From the IMG/VR virus record IMGVR_UViG_3300017917_002339, positions 1-21,405 of that record: 21,405 nt of DNA; one strand, 5' to 3'. The stretch is from a virus. The notes under the pieces were generated by a model. The model was not told the DNA's origin. It saw only the letters and a list, made by a program, of their open reading frames with translations, and searched no databases. Below, in pieces: positions 1 through 5,652 of this stretch. The number at the start of each line of letters is the position of its first letter. Position 1 is the first letter of the stretch. A program made the position numbers and the translations under genes.

Positions 1-1
1 A

Positions 2-379
2 GGTGGTCCCAAGTTTGATTTGGTTCCTGTGACCAAGCAAAAGGACATCATGGTCAATGTTGCCCGTATGCATGCTCAACAGGAATACAACCGAATTACC
101 GAATTGGTAGAAGTGCTACAGCGTCAAGCAGCCGAACTCAAACGTCGTTTGGACATTACAGACATGGTACATGCGTCCCGTTACGAATTCCAAGTTTATC
201 ATGGCCAAACCTATTGGTTGGTCAACGACACCAAACGTGGTGGAACCAGACTTACTCATAATGGCCCCCGAGATTGGACCACAGGAGCACCTGAAGAATA
301 TGAGTATATTTGCCAAGTCAAATGGTTAGGTGACTATACCTGGATTGAAGTTGACAACAATGGCAACTCTGTGCTATAA
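2..379 (+). CDS. DUF2452-type phage protein, 5' partial
   Basis: The reading frame is open to the left edge, so the gene starts upstream of the window; 125 residues are visible. It starts in the window with GGPKFD, then has a glutamine-rich helical stretch with coiled-coil character (about residues 28-54), then a compact domain with the motif YHGQTYWLV and a C-terminal aromatic stretch (VKWLGDYTWIEV). This order, a helical segment followed by a G-x-T-Y-x-L domain and a W-x-V end, is what I recall of the DUF2452 family, which is common in T4-like marine phages and bacteria and has no known function. The final codons contain the -10 box of the promoter for the next gene: the TAA stop lies inside TATAAT. 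A TTG or ATG inside the visible part could start a shorter protein, but conservation-like sequence continues before both. Confidence 0.75.
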   Translation, partial: GGPKFDLVPVTKQKDIMVNVARMHAQQEYNRITELVEVLQRQAAELKRRLDITDMVHASRYEFQVYHGQTYWLVNDTKRGGTRLTHNGPRDWTTGAPEEYEYICQVKWLGDYTWIEVDNNGNSVL

Positions 380-380
380 T
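351..380 (+). promoter_or_regulatory. Sigma-70 promoter for the gene at 408
   Basis: TTGACA at 351-356 and TATAAT at 375-380 are both perfect consensus boxes, 18 bases apart, with GC before the -10 box as in the other promoters of this window. The expected start of transcription is near 387, giving a leader of about 20 bases. Confidence 0.8.
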
Positions 381-407
381 TGTATATCCAAACACCACAA
401 GGTAGAT

Positions 408-695
408 ATGTACAACGAAATTGATGACAACATGGGCTATCCGATCCCACTAAAAATCCGCAGACGCTGGATCAACATCAACAGCATGACCTTTTTGATG
501 AAATGGATCAGTACAGCAATTATGTTGACCGCAGCTGTGGCCATTGTAAACGATTGGAAGCCTTACACTATCTGGTTGCTAAACGCAGGCAGTGTGAGTT
601 GGTTGATTACCAGCATCCTCTGGCGTGAGTGGAGTTTGATTGTAGTCAATGCGGCCTTGTTGGCCGTGTATGGATATGGGCTGGTAATTGCATGA
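408..695 (+). CDS. Small membrane protein, three predicted transmembrane segments
   Basis: This 95-residue protein has a charged N-terminus (with PLKIRRRW) followed by three hydrophobic stretches, roughly residues 30-48, 52-68 and 76-94, so it probably sits in the inner membrane with a cytoplasmic basic N-terminus. I do not recognise a family. The open frame extends upstream to a GTG at 330, but the ATG at 408 is preferred because it follows the consensus promoter (-10 at 375-380) and an AAGG ribosome-binding element at 399-402. The stop overlaps the next start in an ATGA junction, so the two genes are probably translationally coupled. Confidence 0.65.
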   Translation: MYNEIDDNMGYPIPLKIRRRWININSMTFLMKWISTAIMLTAAVAIVNDWKPYTIWLLNAGSVSWLITSILWREWSLIVVNAALLAVYGYGLVIA

Positions 696-934
696 TCAAT
701 GGACCTTGGCAGTTTGACGGAACGTCGTTTAACAAATTGGAACAATACAAATCAGTAACCGCAAAACAATATGAAGATTGGAAAAAACAGTTTACAGCCG
801 ATGCTTTACGTGGTCAGCGTTACGGACAAAGCTTCTGCAATCGCTTTGGTATCACCGACAACTTGCTTCAATACACAAGAGAAATCGAGTGGTGCGACAG
901 ATACATTCGAGACAAGTACATTGCGAGACGATAA
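692..934 (+). CDS. Hypothetical 80-residue phage protein
   Basis: The start is set at the ATG that overlaps the upstream stop (ATGA); a GTG at 629 in the same frame would overlap the membrane protein by 67 bases and is less likely. The product is soluble, charged and probably helical, with two Cys (FCNRFG and EWCDRY) but no recognisable motif. It reads like a small phage protein with a QYEDWKKQF helix and a YGQSFCNRFG motif. No function can be assigned. It sits in a chain of small overlapping genes transcribed from the promoter at 351-380. Confidence 0.65.
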   Translation: MINGPWQFDGTSFNKLEQYKSVTAKQYEDWKKQFTADALRGQRYGQSFCNRFGITDNLLQYTREIEWCDRYIRDKYIARR

Positions 935-1142
935 ATTTCCTTACCCTGTTGTAATACCTTGGAGCTCTAAGTTAGACACTGTAACGGCTTGGAACGAAGT
1001 TTGTGCTCAAGGAATGGAACTGTTTGGATTACCGGGTAACCGCTATATCACAGATGCCAATGTCAATGACATGACATGGTGGTTTCGAGACGAACAAGAC
1101 GCATTGTTAATGACACTTAAATTTAGCGAGCAACTACAATGA
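921..1142 (+). CDS. Hypothetical phage protein, probable TTG start
   Basis: The frame is open from further upstream (an ATG at 771), but that region lies wholly inside the preceding gene and does not read like real protein. The conserved-looking part starts at RDDKFPYPVVIPW, and a TTG at 921 gives a 73-residue protein that overlaps the upstream gene by 14 bases. It contains LFGLPGNRYITD and FRDEQDALLMTLKF, the pattern of a small protein often seen in marine T4-like phages (KFPYPV at the start, an aromatic and QDAL block near the end). No clear ribosome-binding site supports the TTG, so the exact start is uncertain. Function unknown. Its stop overlaps the next start (ATGA). Confidence 0.55.
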   Translation: MRDDKFPYPVVIPWSSKLDTVTAWNEVCAQGMELFGLPGNRYITDANVNDMTWWFRDEQDALLMTLKFSEQLQ

Positions 1143-1585
1143 AATATCCTACATCACTTTACTTTGCTTATGGCGCCAATATCAACGCAGACGACATGGC
1201 CTGGCGATGCCCACAAGCTCGACCTATTGGAGCATTTGAACTACGCGATTGGCAACTAGAACTTTATTGTCATGCCACTATTGAGCCTAAACAGGGCAGT
1301 AGCGTACATGGTGTGCTTTGGGAACTTACCCGCGAGTGCGAAGAATCATTGGACGTATTCGAAGGCTATCCTAGTTATTATACTAAACGCACTTGGTTTC
1401 AAAACGGACAGTGGTTCTTCTTTTACGAGATGACAAATCCTAAATCAGGTACTCCTTCAGAAGGATATATACGTGGAATAACCATGGGATACGATCAATG
1501 GCGATTACCACAATCGAAGTTAAAGGAATCTCTTGACAGAACCTACAACCTACAACGTGTCAATCAAGAATATATCAGCTGTTGA
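1139..1585 (+). CDS. Gamma-glutamylcyclotransferase-fold (AIG2/GGCT-like) protein
   Basis: The 148-residue protein starts with SLYFAYGANIN (YGAN at residues 11-14), the phosphate-binding-like loop of the gamma-glutamylcyclotransferase superfamily. It continues with VHGVLWELT (about residues 56-64) and LDVFEGYPSYYTK, where Glu75 is in the position of the catalytic acid. Family members release 5-oxoproline from gamma-glutamyl amines or peptides in the cytosol. The fold call is firm; the substrate is inference, and the role in a phage is unknown (amino-acid or glutathione turnover, or removal of a gamma-glutamyl adduct). Length is typical for the family. Starts at an ATGA overlap with the upstream gene and ends inside the next gene. 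Confidence 0.85.
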   Translation: MKYPTSLYFAYGANINADDMAWRCPQARPIGAFELRDWQLELYCHATIEPKQGSSVHGVLWELTRECEESLDVFEGYPSYYTKRTWFQNGQWFFFYEMTNPKSGTPSEGYIRGITMGYDQWRLPQSKLKESLDRTYNLQRVNQEYISC

Positions 1586-1772
1586 TGCTGTAAACATCAA
1601 GCATCAACTAGTTGAAGTATATAAATTGGTCGACGGTCAAGATTTTACCTGGGCTTGGTATCCTGAGGTATTAGACGAATACAGCTACTTTCAAACTGAA
1701 CCGCGTCGTATGGAAGTTCGATTTGTAGATCAATCCAACGCTACATTTTTTGAATTGAGGTATAGACAATGA
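1533..1772 (+). CDS. Hypothetical protein, TTG start inside upstream gene
   Basis: A 79-residue protein rich in aromatic residues (DFTWAWYPEVLDEYSYF) with alternating hydrophobic stretches suggestive of a small beta-alpha domain. The TTG at 1533 is supported by AAAGGAAT directly upstream at ordinary spacing, although it makes a 53-base overlap with the cyclotransferase-like gene. Downstream it ends in an ATGA overlap with the next gene. I do not recognise a family; the pattern NISAVDAVNIKHQLVEVY followed by a W-x-W and MEVRFVDQSNATFFELRY may form a small sheet. Function unknown. Confidence 0.6.
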   Translation: MTEPTTYNVSIKNISAVDAVNIKHQLVEVYKLVDGQDFTWAWYPEVLDEYSYFQTEPRRMEVRFVDQSNATFFELRYRQ

Positions 1773-2029
1773 AATTACAAAAACCTCCACTAGACTCTGG
1801 TATAATTTATAGAACTCGAGAAAGTTTCAATCACGCTACAGAAATAGTTAAACCATTTGGTGTGCTTGAGCAAGTATTAGACTGGTGTAAGAACGAACTA
1901 CGTGACGAGTTTCGGTGGCAGTTAGTCGAAATGTCCAGCGATATCAAACCCGGTCGCTACATATTCTTTTTTGATGACGAGCGTGATTACTTGGCCTTTG
2001 TATTAAAATGGTCAAATTGGCAAGGTTGA
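1769..2029 (+). CDS. Conserved phage protein of unknown function
   Basis: This 86-residue protein has the pattern WCKNELRDEFRWQLVEMS followed by KPGRYIFFFDDERDYLAFVLKW. I recognise that as a very common small protein of marine T4-like phages, without a known role. It is probably a compact alpha/beta domain, given the central W-x-x-x-E-L helix and the RYIFFF strand. It starts at an ATGA overlap with the gene before it. Its last codons contain the -35 box of the next promoter (TTGACC at 2026-2031), so it closes the first transcription unit. Confidence 0.7.
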   Translation: MKLQKPPLDSGIIYRTRESFNHATEIVKPFGVLEQVLDWCKNELRDEFRWQLVEMSSDIKPGRYIFFFDDERDYLAFVLKWSNWQG

Positions 2030-2054
2030 CCAGAAATTAGTCGTTTGCTATAAT
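2026..2054 (+). promoter_or_regulatory. Sigma-70 promoter of the GGTTGACCA family
   Basis: TTGACC at 2026-2031 and TATAAT at 2049-2054, spaced 17 bases. The wider form GGTTGACCA, 14 bases, GCTATAAT recurs almost identically at 8090, 9221 and 14195. Drives the gene at 2085 and those after it. Confidence 0.8.
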
Positions 2055-2084
2055 TACAAAATAGTAACTCACTCAAGAGCTGAT

Positions 2085-2456
2085 ATGGAAAAAGAAATCA
2101 CACAAGATCTACGCAGTTTTAGGTTTATCGGAGAAGAAGCCCAATCATTGGGTAACCGTTTGGATGCAGCTAGATTGGCTCTAGAATCTTCAACCACACA
2201 TTGGGCCAAGCGTTACTGGACCTTGGTCATTGATCAGTTGTTGTTTCAATGGCGCAGTTTACCGGCATTGCACGATGGAGAAGCTGCCATGAGCATTGTG
2301 CCACGCTGGAAGATTGATTATGATTTTTATGATATTGATCACAGTCCTGCTGGATACGGTATTACAGATAAAATTTTTGATGAAATTTTCAGAACCAGTT
2401 TAGATGAAAGTTGGAATCGTGCAAGAGAGGCACGATTGGCAAGAGCACAGTATTAA
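2085..2456 (+). CDS. Hypothetical 123-residue phage protein
   Basis: First gene after the promoter at 2026-2054, with a leader of about 25 bases. The product looks helical: an amphipathic N-terminal half (residues 1-60, with AARLALESSTTHWAKRYWTLVIDQLLF) and an acidic, aromatic second half (KIDYDFYDIDHSP) ending in an Arg/Ala-rich helix. No motif, signal peptide or membrane segment is visible, and I do not recognise the family. The ribosome-binding site is weak (AAGAG). The next gene follows after only 12 bases with an excellent AAGGAGGAG site. Confidence 0.65.
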   Translation: MEKEITQDLRSFRFIGEEAQSLGNRLDAARLALESSTTHWAKRYWTLVIDQLLFQWRSLPALHDGEAAMSIVPRWKIDYDFYDIDHSPAGYGITDKIFDEIFRTSLDESWNRAREARLARAQY

Positions 2457-2468
2457 GGAGGAGCTAAA

Positions 2469-2636
2469 ATGGTAGGGTCATTATATAAAGATGCCACGGG
2501 TCGAGAATTCGTAGTTGAGTTTGTAGATCACAATATGAATGGGTCTTGGGTACATTACACACAAGTAGGAACTGACAAAAAATTTAACTGTTTGGTTGAA
2601 GCATTCAAAGAGCGTTTTACAAAGGTAGTGAAATGA
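2469..2636 (+). CDS. Small hypothetical protein (55 residues)
   Basis: The best ribosome-binding site in the window (AAGGAGGAGCTAAA just before the ATG) marks this short gene. It encodes a 55-residue protein with SLYKDATGREFVVEFVD, then HYTQVGTDKKFNCLVEAFKERF. The first half looks like a beta hairpin and the second like a helix. No family is recognised. The stop overlaps the next ATG (ATGA), consistent with coupled translation. It is short, but the Shine-Dalgarno sequence and the gap-free packing make it convincing. Confidence 0.75.
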   Translation: MVGSLYKDATGREFVVEFVDHNMNGSWVHYTQVGTDKKFNCLVEAFKERFTKVVK

Positions 2637-2827
2637 TTACAGAAGAACGCGAAATGATTGTGCAGGCAGTGTTGGCAGGTGAATTGGATGCTGACTATTT
2701 GACTGTATCAGAAGTCAAAGATCTTGAGTTGTTGGTGTTTGATGCTGCTATGGAAAAGCAACTAGAGGAAGCCTTGCTGGCAGGTAAAGCAGTGTTTTGG
2801 GGACTAGATGGAGATCCACTACAGTGA
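2633..2827 (+). CDS. Small acidic hypothetical protein (64 residues)
   Basis: A strongly acidic, helical 64-residue protein: MITEEREMIVQAVLAGELDADYLTVSEV followed by a leucine- and glutamate-rich helix and a short glycine-containing tail (FWGLDGDPLQ). Overlaps the genes on both sides (ATGA before, GTGA after), so it is translated as part of the 2085-3156 chain. The composition would suit a small protein-binding or DNA-mimic function, but nothing in the sequence proves that; function unknown. Confidence 0.65.
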   Translation: MITEEREMIVQAVLAGELDADYLTVSEVKDLELLVFDAAMEKQLEEALLAGKAVFWGLDGDPLQ

Positions 2828-3156
2828 ACCACCAGTTTATTGTTTCCTGGGATTGCAACGGTTTGGAAGTGTGCTGTGATGTTACAGCCGCACAACAACG
2901 AGCAGTATGGGAACAACTACGTGGAGAGTTACCCAGTGAAAGTGGGATTCCAAGTCTTGGCCACTTGAAGTTAAGAGCACAGTATAATCCTCAACGACAC
3001 TATGAGATTTACATCGTTGAAGCAGTAGATGGTATAACTGAAAAAGATATTCGAGAAATGTTCACAGCTGATCCTCAAACAGCTGCCGACACAATTCGTC
3101 GATTAGGTACATGTTTTCACAGTGACAGGGCTACCACCAAGCCTGTTATTGTATAA
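2824..3156 (+). CDS. Conserved phage protein of unknown function
   Basis: The frame is open from a TTG at 2797, but the GTG at 2824 is the better start: it overlaps the preceding stop (GTGA), follows a GGAG element about 10 bases upstream, and starts the recognisable part (NHQFIVSWDCNGLEVCCDVT). The 110-residue product contains LKLRAQYNPQRHYEIYIVEAVDGITEKDIREMF, a pattern I know from small proteins of marine T4-like phages with no assigned function. It is probably a single alpha/beta domain of soluble type. It is the last gene before the non-coding stretch at 3157-3419. Confidence 0.7.
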   Translation: MNHQFIVSWDCNGLEVCCDVTAAQQRAVWEQLRGELPSESGIPSLGHLKLRAQYNPQRHYEIYIVEAVDGITEKDIREMFTADPQTAADTIRRLGTCFHSDRATTKPVIV

Positions 3157-3419
3157 AGTGTCAGTGGGATAACGACCCACTAGTGTGACCCGCACGACGT
3201 ATTAAGTGAGCTAGTTACTCACGGGTGGTAGTCTTATGAACCTAAAGGCCGGTGGCAACCCGTTAGCGGCCCCTGCTGGGAAGAGGAGACCTCGCTGGTA
3301 TGATTGTTTATTTGCTGTCAAATTTAAGGGCAACAAATCCTTAGATAGCACCGGGACACCAAATACGCCAGAAGGTAGACAGTTAAAGTTAACCTCCGAG
3401 GGGTGCAGAGCACTTTTTT
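3157..3419 (+). ncRNA. Candidate structured RNA ending in a terminator
   Basis: This stretch, inside the 398-base gap between genes, is clearly richer in G and C than its surroundings. It holds a run of hairpins: 3163-3168 with 3176-3181 (6 bp), 3188-3191 with 3223-3226 enclosing 3206-3210 with 3218-3222, 3247-3251 with 3267-3271, 3283-3286 with 3290-3293, and a two-part stem 3314-3319 with 3344-3349 stacked on 3325-3329 with 3339-3343. It ends with a terminator at 3403-3419. No consensus promoter lies directly in front (only TATAAA at 3152), so it may be read from the upstream operon. It does not match any RNA class I can recall in detail. An RNA gene or an attenuating leader are both possible; the helices were found by eye. 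Confidence 0.5.
3403..3419 (+). terminator. Probable intrinsic terminator
   Basis: GTGC (3403-3406) and GCAC (3410-3413) form a short stem with an AGA loop, extended by G-U pairs to the T-run, and followed by six T (3414-3419). The 5' arm (GGTGC at 3402-3406) could pair instead with GCACC at 3348-3352, which would disrupt the terminator. Confidence 0.6.
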
Positions 3420-3447
3420 CTTATGTTAGTGTGTATTAACATTTAGG

Positions 3448-3476
3448 TTGACAGAATATCTAAAATTCTGTATAAT
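3448..3476 (+). promoter_or_regulatory. Consensus sigma-70 promoter with a spacer inverted repeat
   Basis: TTGACA at 3448-3453 and TATAAT at 3471-3476 are perfect boxes with 17-base spacing. The spacer and the end of the -35 box form an inverted repeat (CAGAAT at 3452-3457, ATTCTG at 3465-3470), a possible operator. It drives the operon 3555-8060. The leader of about 70 bases contains two small hairpins (CAAGT/ACTTG and GCCT/AGGC) before the AGAAAGGAA ribosome-binding site. Confidence 0.8.
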
Positions 3477-3554
3477 TATTATTGAGTTAGTCAAGTATTG
3501 CACTTGTCGGCTTTTAACCCAACGCCTTACTGTTAGGCATAGAAAGGAAACATC

Positions 3555-4607
3555 ATGGCACAACGCCTCACACGCAAACTTACGGACGTGGCCCGTGAAG
3601 TAGAGCAACAAATCAAAGCCCACTACAACATCACTCAAAAAGAGCTGGATGGTTGGCGAGCAAAAGCCAAACTAAGTCAAAATTTTCCACAGTCTAAAAT
3701 GGTCACTATCTCTGATCTTTGGATTGACTATGAAGTGCAACGAGACGTACTTCACAAACACATCATCAACATTATGAAAAAGTGGGACAGTCGCATCTGC
3801 TCTCCAGTGTCAGCTTGTCGTTTAATTGACAGCGATCGGGTGGATACATACGATGGACAACACAGAACTATTTCAGCAACCATTTTAGGCTTTACAGAAA
3901 TTCCAGGTGCTGTGGTTGTTACCGATGACAAAAACTTTGCGTCATATGCTTTTGAAATGCTCAACGACACAGGCGTCAAGCGGTTGAGTCCCGGCGACTT
4001 GCATCGTAATGCTTTGGTTCGTTATAAAAACGGTAGTAAAGAAATTCGCAATCTTCGTGCTAGAACACTGCAAGATCAATTTGATAACAACGGTATCGAC
4101 TTGCAAGACAAAGGCTCTCGTTCAAGTGATAACCTGCGTGGCGACAATGATTACTTCTTTAGTCATTTTAAGTATGCCTACAAAGGTATCGAACTTGACG
4201 AATCAGGACGAGTATTAGGCAACATACTAAAATCAATCAAAGAAGTTTTTCCACTGCAAGAAGAAATTGATCAAGGTGTCTTTATCGGTTTGTATGAATT
4301 ACAACGTATTGCTGGCACAGCAGGTAATGTTAAATTGCCGGATGACTGGATGACTACTGTATTAAAGAGTGCTAAGAAAGTATTCAACAGTTCGCACTTA
4401 GTACATAGCAAAGCCAAGATACAATGGGAACACAGCCACCCTGGTGCAGGATGGAATGCTCCGCTGGCAATGAGTAATTTCTTGCGTGAATTACATGTAT
4501 TAGATGGTGCCAAAATTAATTTACCATTCCATGGTGCCGCAAGCAAAACTGGTATCGAAGATGGTAATGTAGCTGAAGGTTTGTTTCCACAGCGTGAGGT
4601 GGCATAA
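3555..4607 (+). CDS. ParB/sulfiredoxin-fold protein with DGQHR motif
   Basis: The 350-residue product carries RVDTYDGQHRTISATILGFTEIPGAVV, with DGQHR at residues 100-104. This motif is typical of ParB/Srx-like (DGQHR-type) domains that bind or hydrolyse nucleotides and occur in phage and mobile-element proteins. The N-terminal 45 residues form a basic helical region; residues about 50-135 make the ParB-like core; the long C-terminal part (about 140-350) is helical and not recognised. First gene of the operon behind the promoter at 3448-3476, with a clear AAAGGAA site. Its TAA overlaps the next ATG (TAATG). A role in nucleic-acid processing or modification is inferred from the fold and from the neighbours; the biochemical activity is not known. 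Confidence 0.75.
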   Translation: MAQRLTRKLTDVAREVEQQIKAHYNITQKELDGWRAKAKLSQNFPQSKMVTISDLWIDYEVQRDVLHKHIINIMKKWDSRICSPVSACRLIDSDRVDTYDGQHRTISATILGFTEIPGAVVVTDDKNFASYAFEMLNDTGVKRLSPGDLHRNALVRYKNGSKEIRNLRARTLQDQFDNNGIDLQDKGSRSSDNLRGDNDYFFSHFKYAYKGIELDESGRVLGNILKSIKEVFPLQEEIDQGVFIGLYELQRIAGTAGNVKLPDDWMTTVLKSAKKVFNSSHLVHSKAKIQWEHSHPGAGWNAPLAMSNFLRELHVLDGAKINLPFHGAASKTGIEDGNVAEGLFPQREVA

Positions 4608-5101
4608 TGAGTAACTTTTTATACGTTCATAAAGACATGAGTGGAGACCCAGCCTGGAACAAGGTTGGTATAAGTATTACTCCTTATTCGGCTGTTCGAT
4701 CAAGACAAAAAAATTGTTCACAAAAATTTACTCTAGATCATTTATATTTTGGTCGACCTGGGCATATCGAACGTCTTGAATCTATATTAAAAGACACATA
4801 CAAAGATTTTACTGGTAAGGCCATTACCGGCCGCGGACAAACAGAATTGTTTAAACTAACACAAGACCAATTAGTAAAAATTATCAATGAGACTGTGATT
4901 AAAAAACAATTCGACATAATCAAAGTAGCTTTAGAAAACCCTTACAGTGCTAGCAAAGCAAGTGATTGTCCATTTAATGTACCATCCGAAAGTTCTGTTG
5001 CATCCTGGGCTAAGAAGTTAGTGTTAGAAACATGGGGCGAGTCTGAGGAAGAGAAAATTATTAAAAACTTGTGGAAAGGAACTCCTTTTGAACATGCTTA
5101 A
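4607..5101 (+). CDS. GIY-YIG (T5orf172/MUG113-like) nuclease-fold protein
   Basis: The 164-residue protein starts with FLYVHKDMSGDPAWNKVGIS, which fits the degenerate G-I-Y...Y-I-G strand pair of T5orf172-type GIY-YIG domains. It is followed by an Arg-containing helix (YSAVRSRQKN) and HIERLESILKDTYKD with the expected catalytic-position Glu. GRGQTELFKLT closes the domain near residue 88. The C-terminal 70 residues are helical and charged. GIY-YIG proteins cut DNA in homing, repair or restriction; this subfamily is common in phages and its targets are mostly unknown. It overlaps the ParB-like gene by one base and the next gene by 8 bases, so all three are probably co-translated. Domain call moderately sure; activity is inference. 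Confidence 0.7.
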   Translation: MSNFLYVHKDMSGDPAWNKVGISITPYSAVRSRQKNCSQKFTLDHLYFGRPGHIERLESILKDTYKDFTGKAITGRGQTELFKLTQDQLVKIINETVIKKQFDIIKVALENPYSASKASDCPFNVPSESSVASWAKKLVLETWGESEEEKIIKNLWKGTPFEHA

Positions 5102-5651
5102 AGAATCGCTTGATCAATTTGTAGCACCTATCTATGGCAAAACTCAACGTACACCTGATACCTATCGAACTGTAGCTAGCCATTGTTCAACACACATCGA
5201 ACAATTAGTAAAAGAATATCATGCTGTGGTCAATGATCAACAGTTGTTGCGTGAAATTCGCAACGACATTGATTACTACTTGCGTAGATATCACGAATAC
5301 TGTATTCAACAACGTGATGGTATGAAAGCACACTATCACGAAATTGGTGCAGATGACGACTGTGATTTTGAACATTTGATTCCGGCTGCACGTATTCGTG
5401 ATCTGTTGTTGGCCAGTGCTATTTCGGTAGAACAAGCTCTCAATGCTCCTACTGTGAGATTAAGTCGGAGCAAACACCATGCACTCAAGGATGCCGGTTG
5501 GGCCAGCAAAACTCCTAACATGTGGTTACCGTTTGAAAGATATACCAACGTGTTTCAAGCAACGTATCAAACACATGATGGAACGGCAATCGATCCGTTG
5601 ACATGGACACTGGAAAACCATTATAATTACTTTAAACACTTAGTGATTTAA
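5094..5651 (+). CDS. Conserved phage protein of unknown function
   Basis: The product (185 residues from ATG 5094) contains CDFEHLIPAARIRDLLL, then VRLSRSKHHALKDAGWASKTPNMWLPFERYTNVF. I recognise this combination as a conserved protein of marine T4-like phages. EHLIPAARI and SKHHALKDAG recall an HNH-like nuclease with a degenerate H-x-x-P core, but I cannot place the metal ligands with confidence. A TTG at 5088 is an alternative start with better spacing to AAAGGAA. The start lies inside the preceding gene, and the stop is one base from the HNH endonuclease gene, which looks like an insertion between this gene and 7005. Confidence 0.65.
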   Translation: MLKESLDQFVAPIYGKTQRTPDTYRTVASHCSTHIEQLVKEYHAVVNDQQLLREIRNDIDYYLRRYHEYCIQQRDGMKAHYHEIGADDDCDFEHLIPAARIRDLLLASAISVEQALNAPTVRLSRSKHHALKDAGWASKTPNMWLPFERYTNVFQATYQTHDGTAIDPLTWTLENHYNYFKHLVI

Positions 5652-5652
5652 A

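Noticed and set aside
3240-3300. Resemblance to HDV-like ribozyme or cobalamin riboswitch (GGCCGG, GGGAA, GGAGACC)
   Set aside because: The fragments are in the wrong order and the other conserved parts (HDV pairings, cobalamin core) are missing.
3236-3439. 67-codon ORF MNLKAGGNPLAAPAGKRRPR... in the gap before 3555
   Set aside because: It runs through the hairpins and the terminator, has no good ribosome-binding site, and its base composition differs from the real genes. RNA structure explains the region better.
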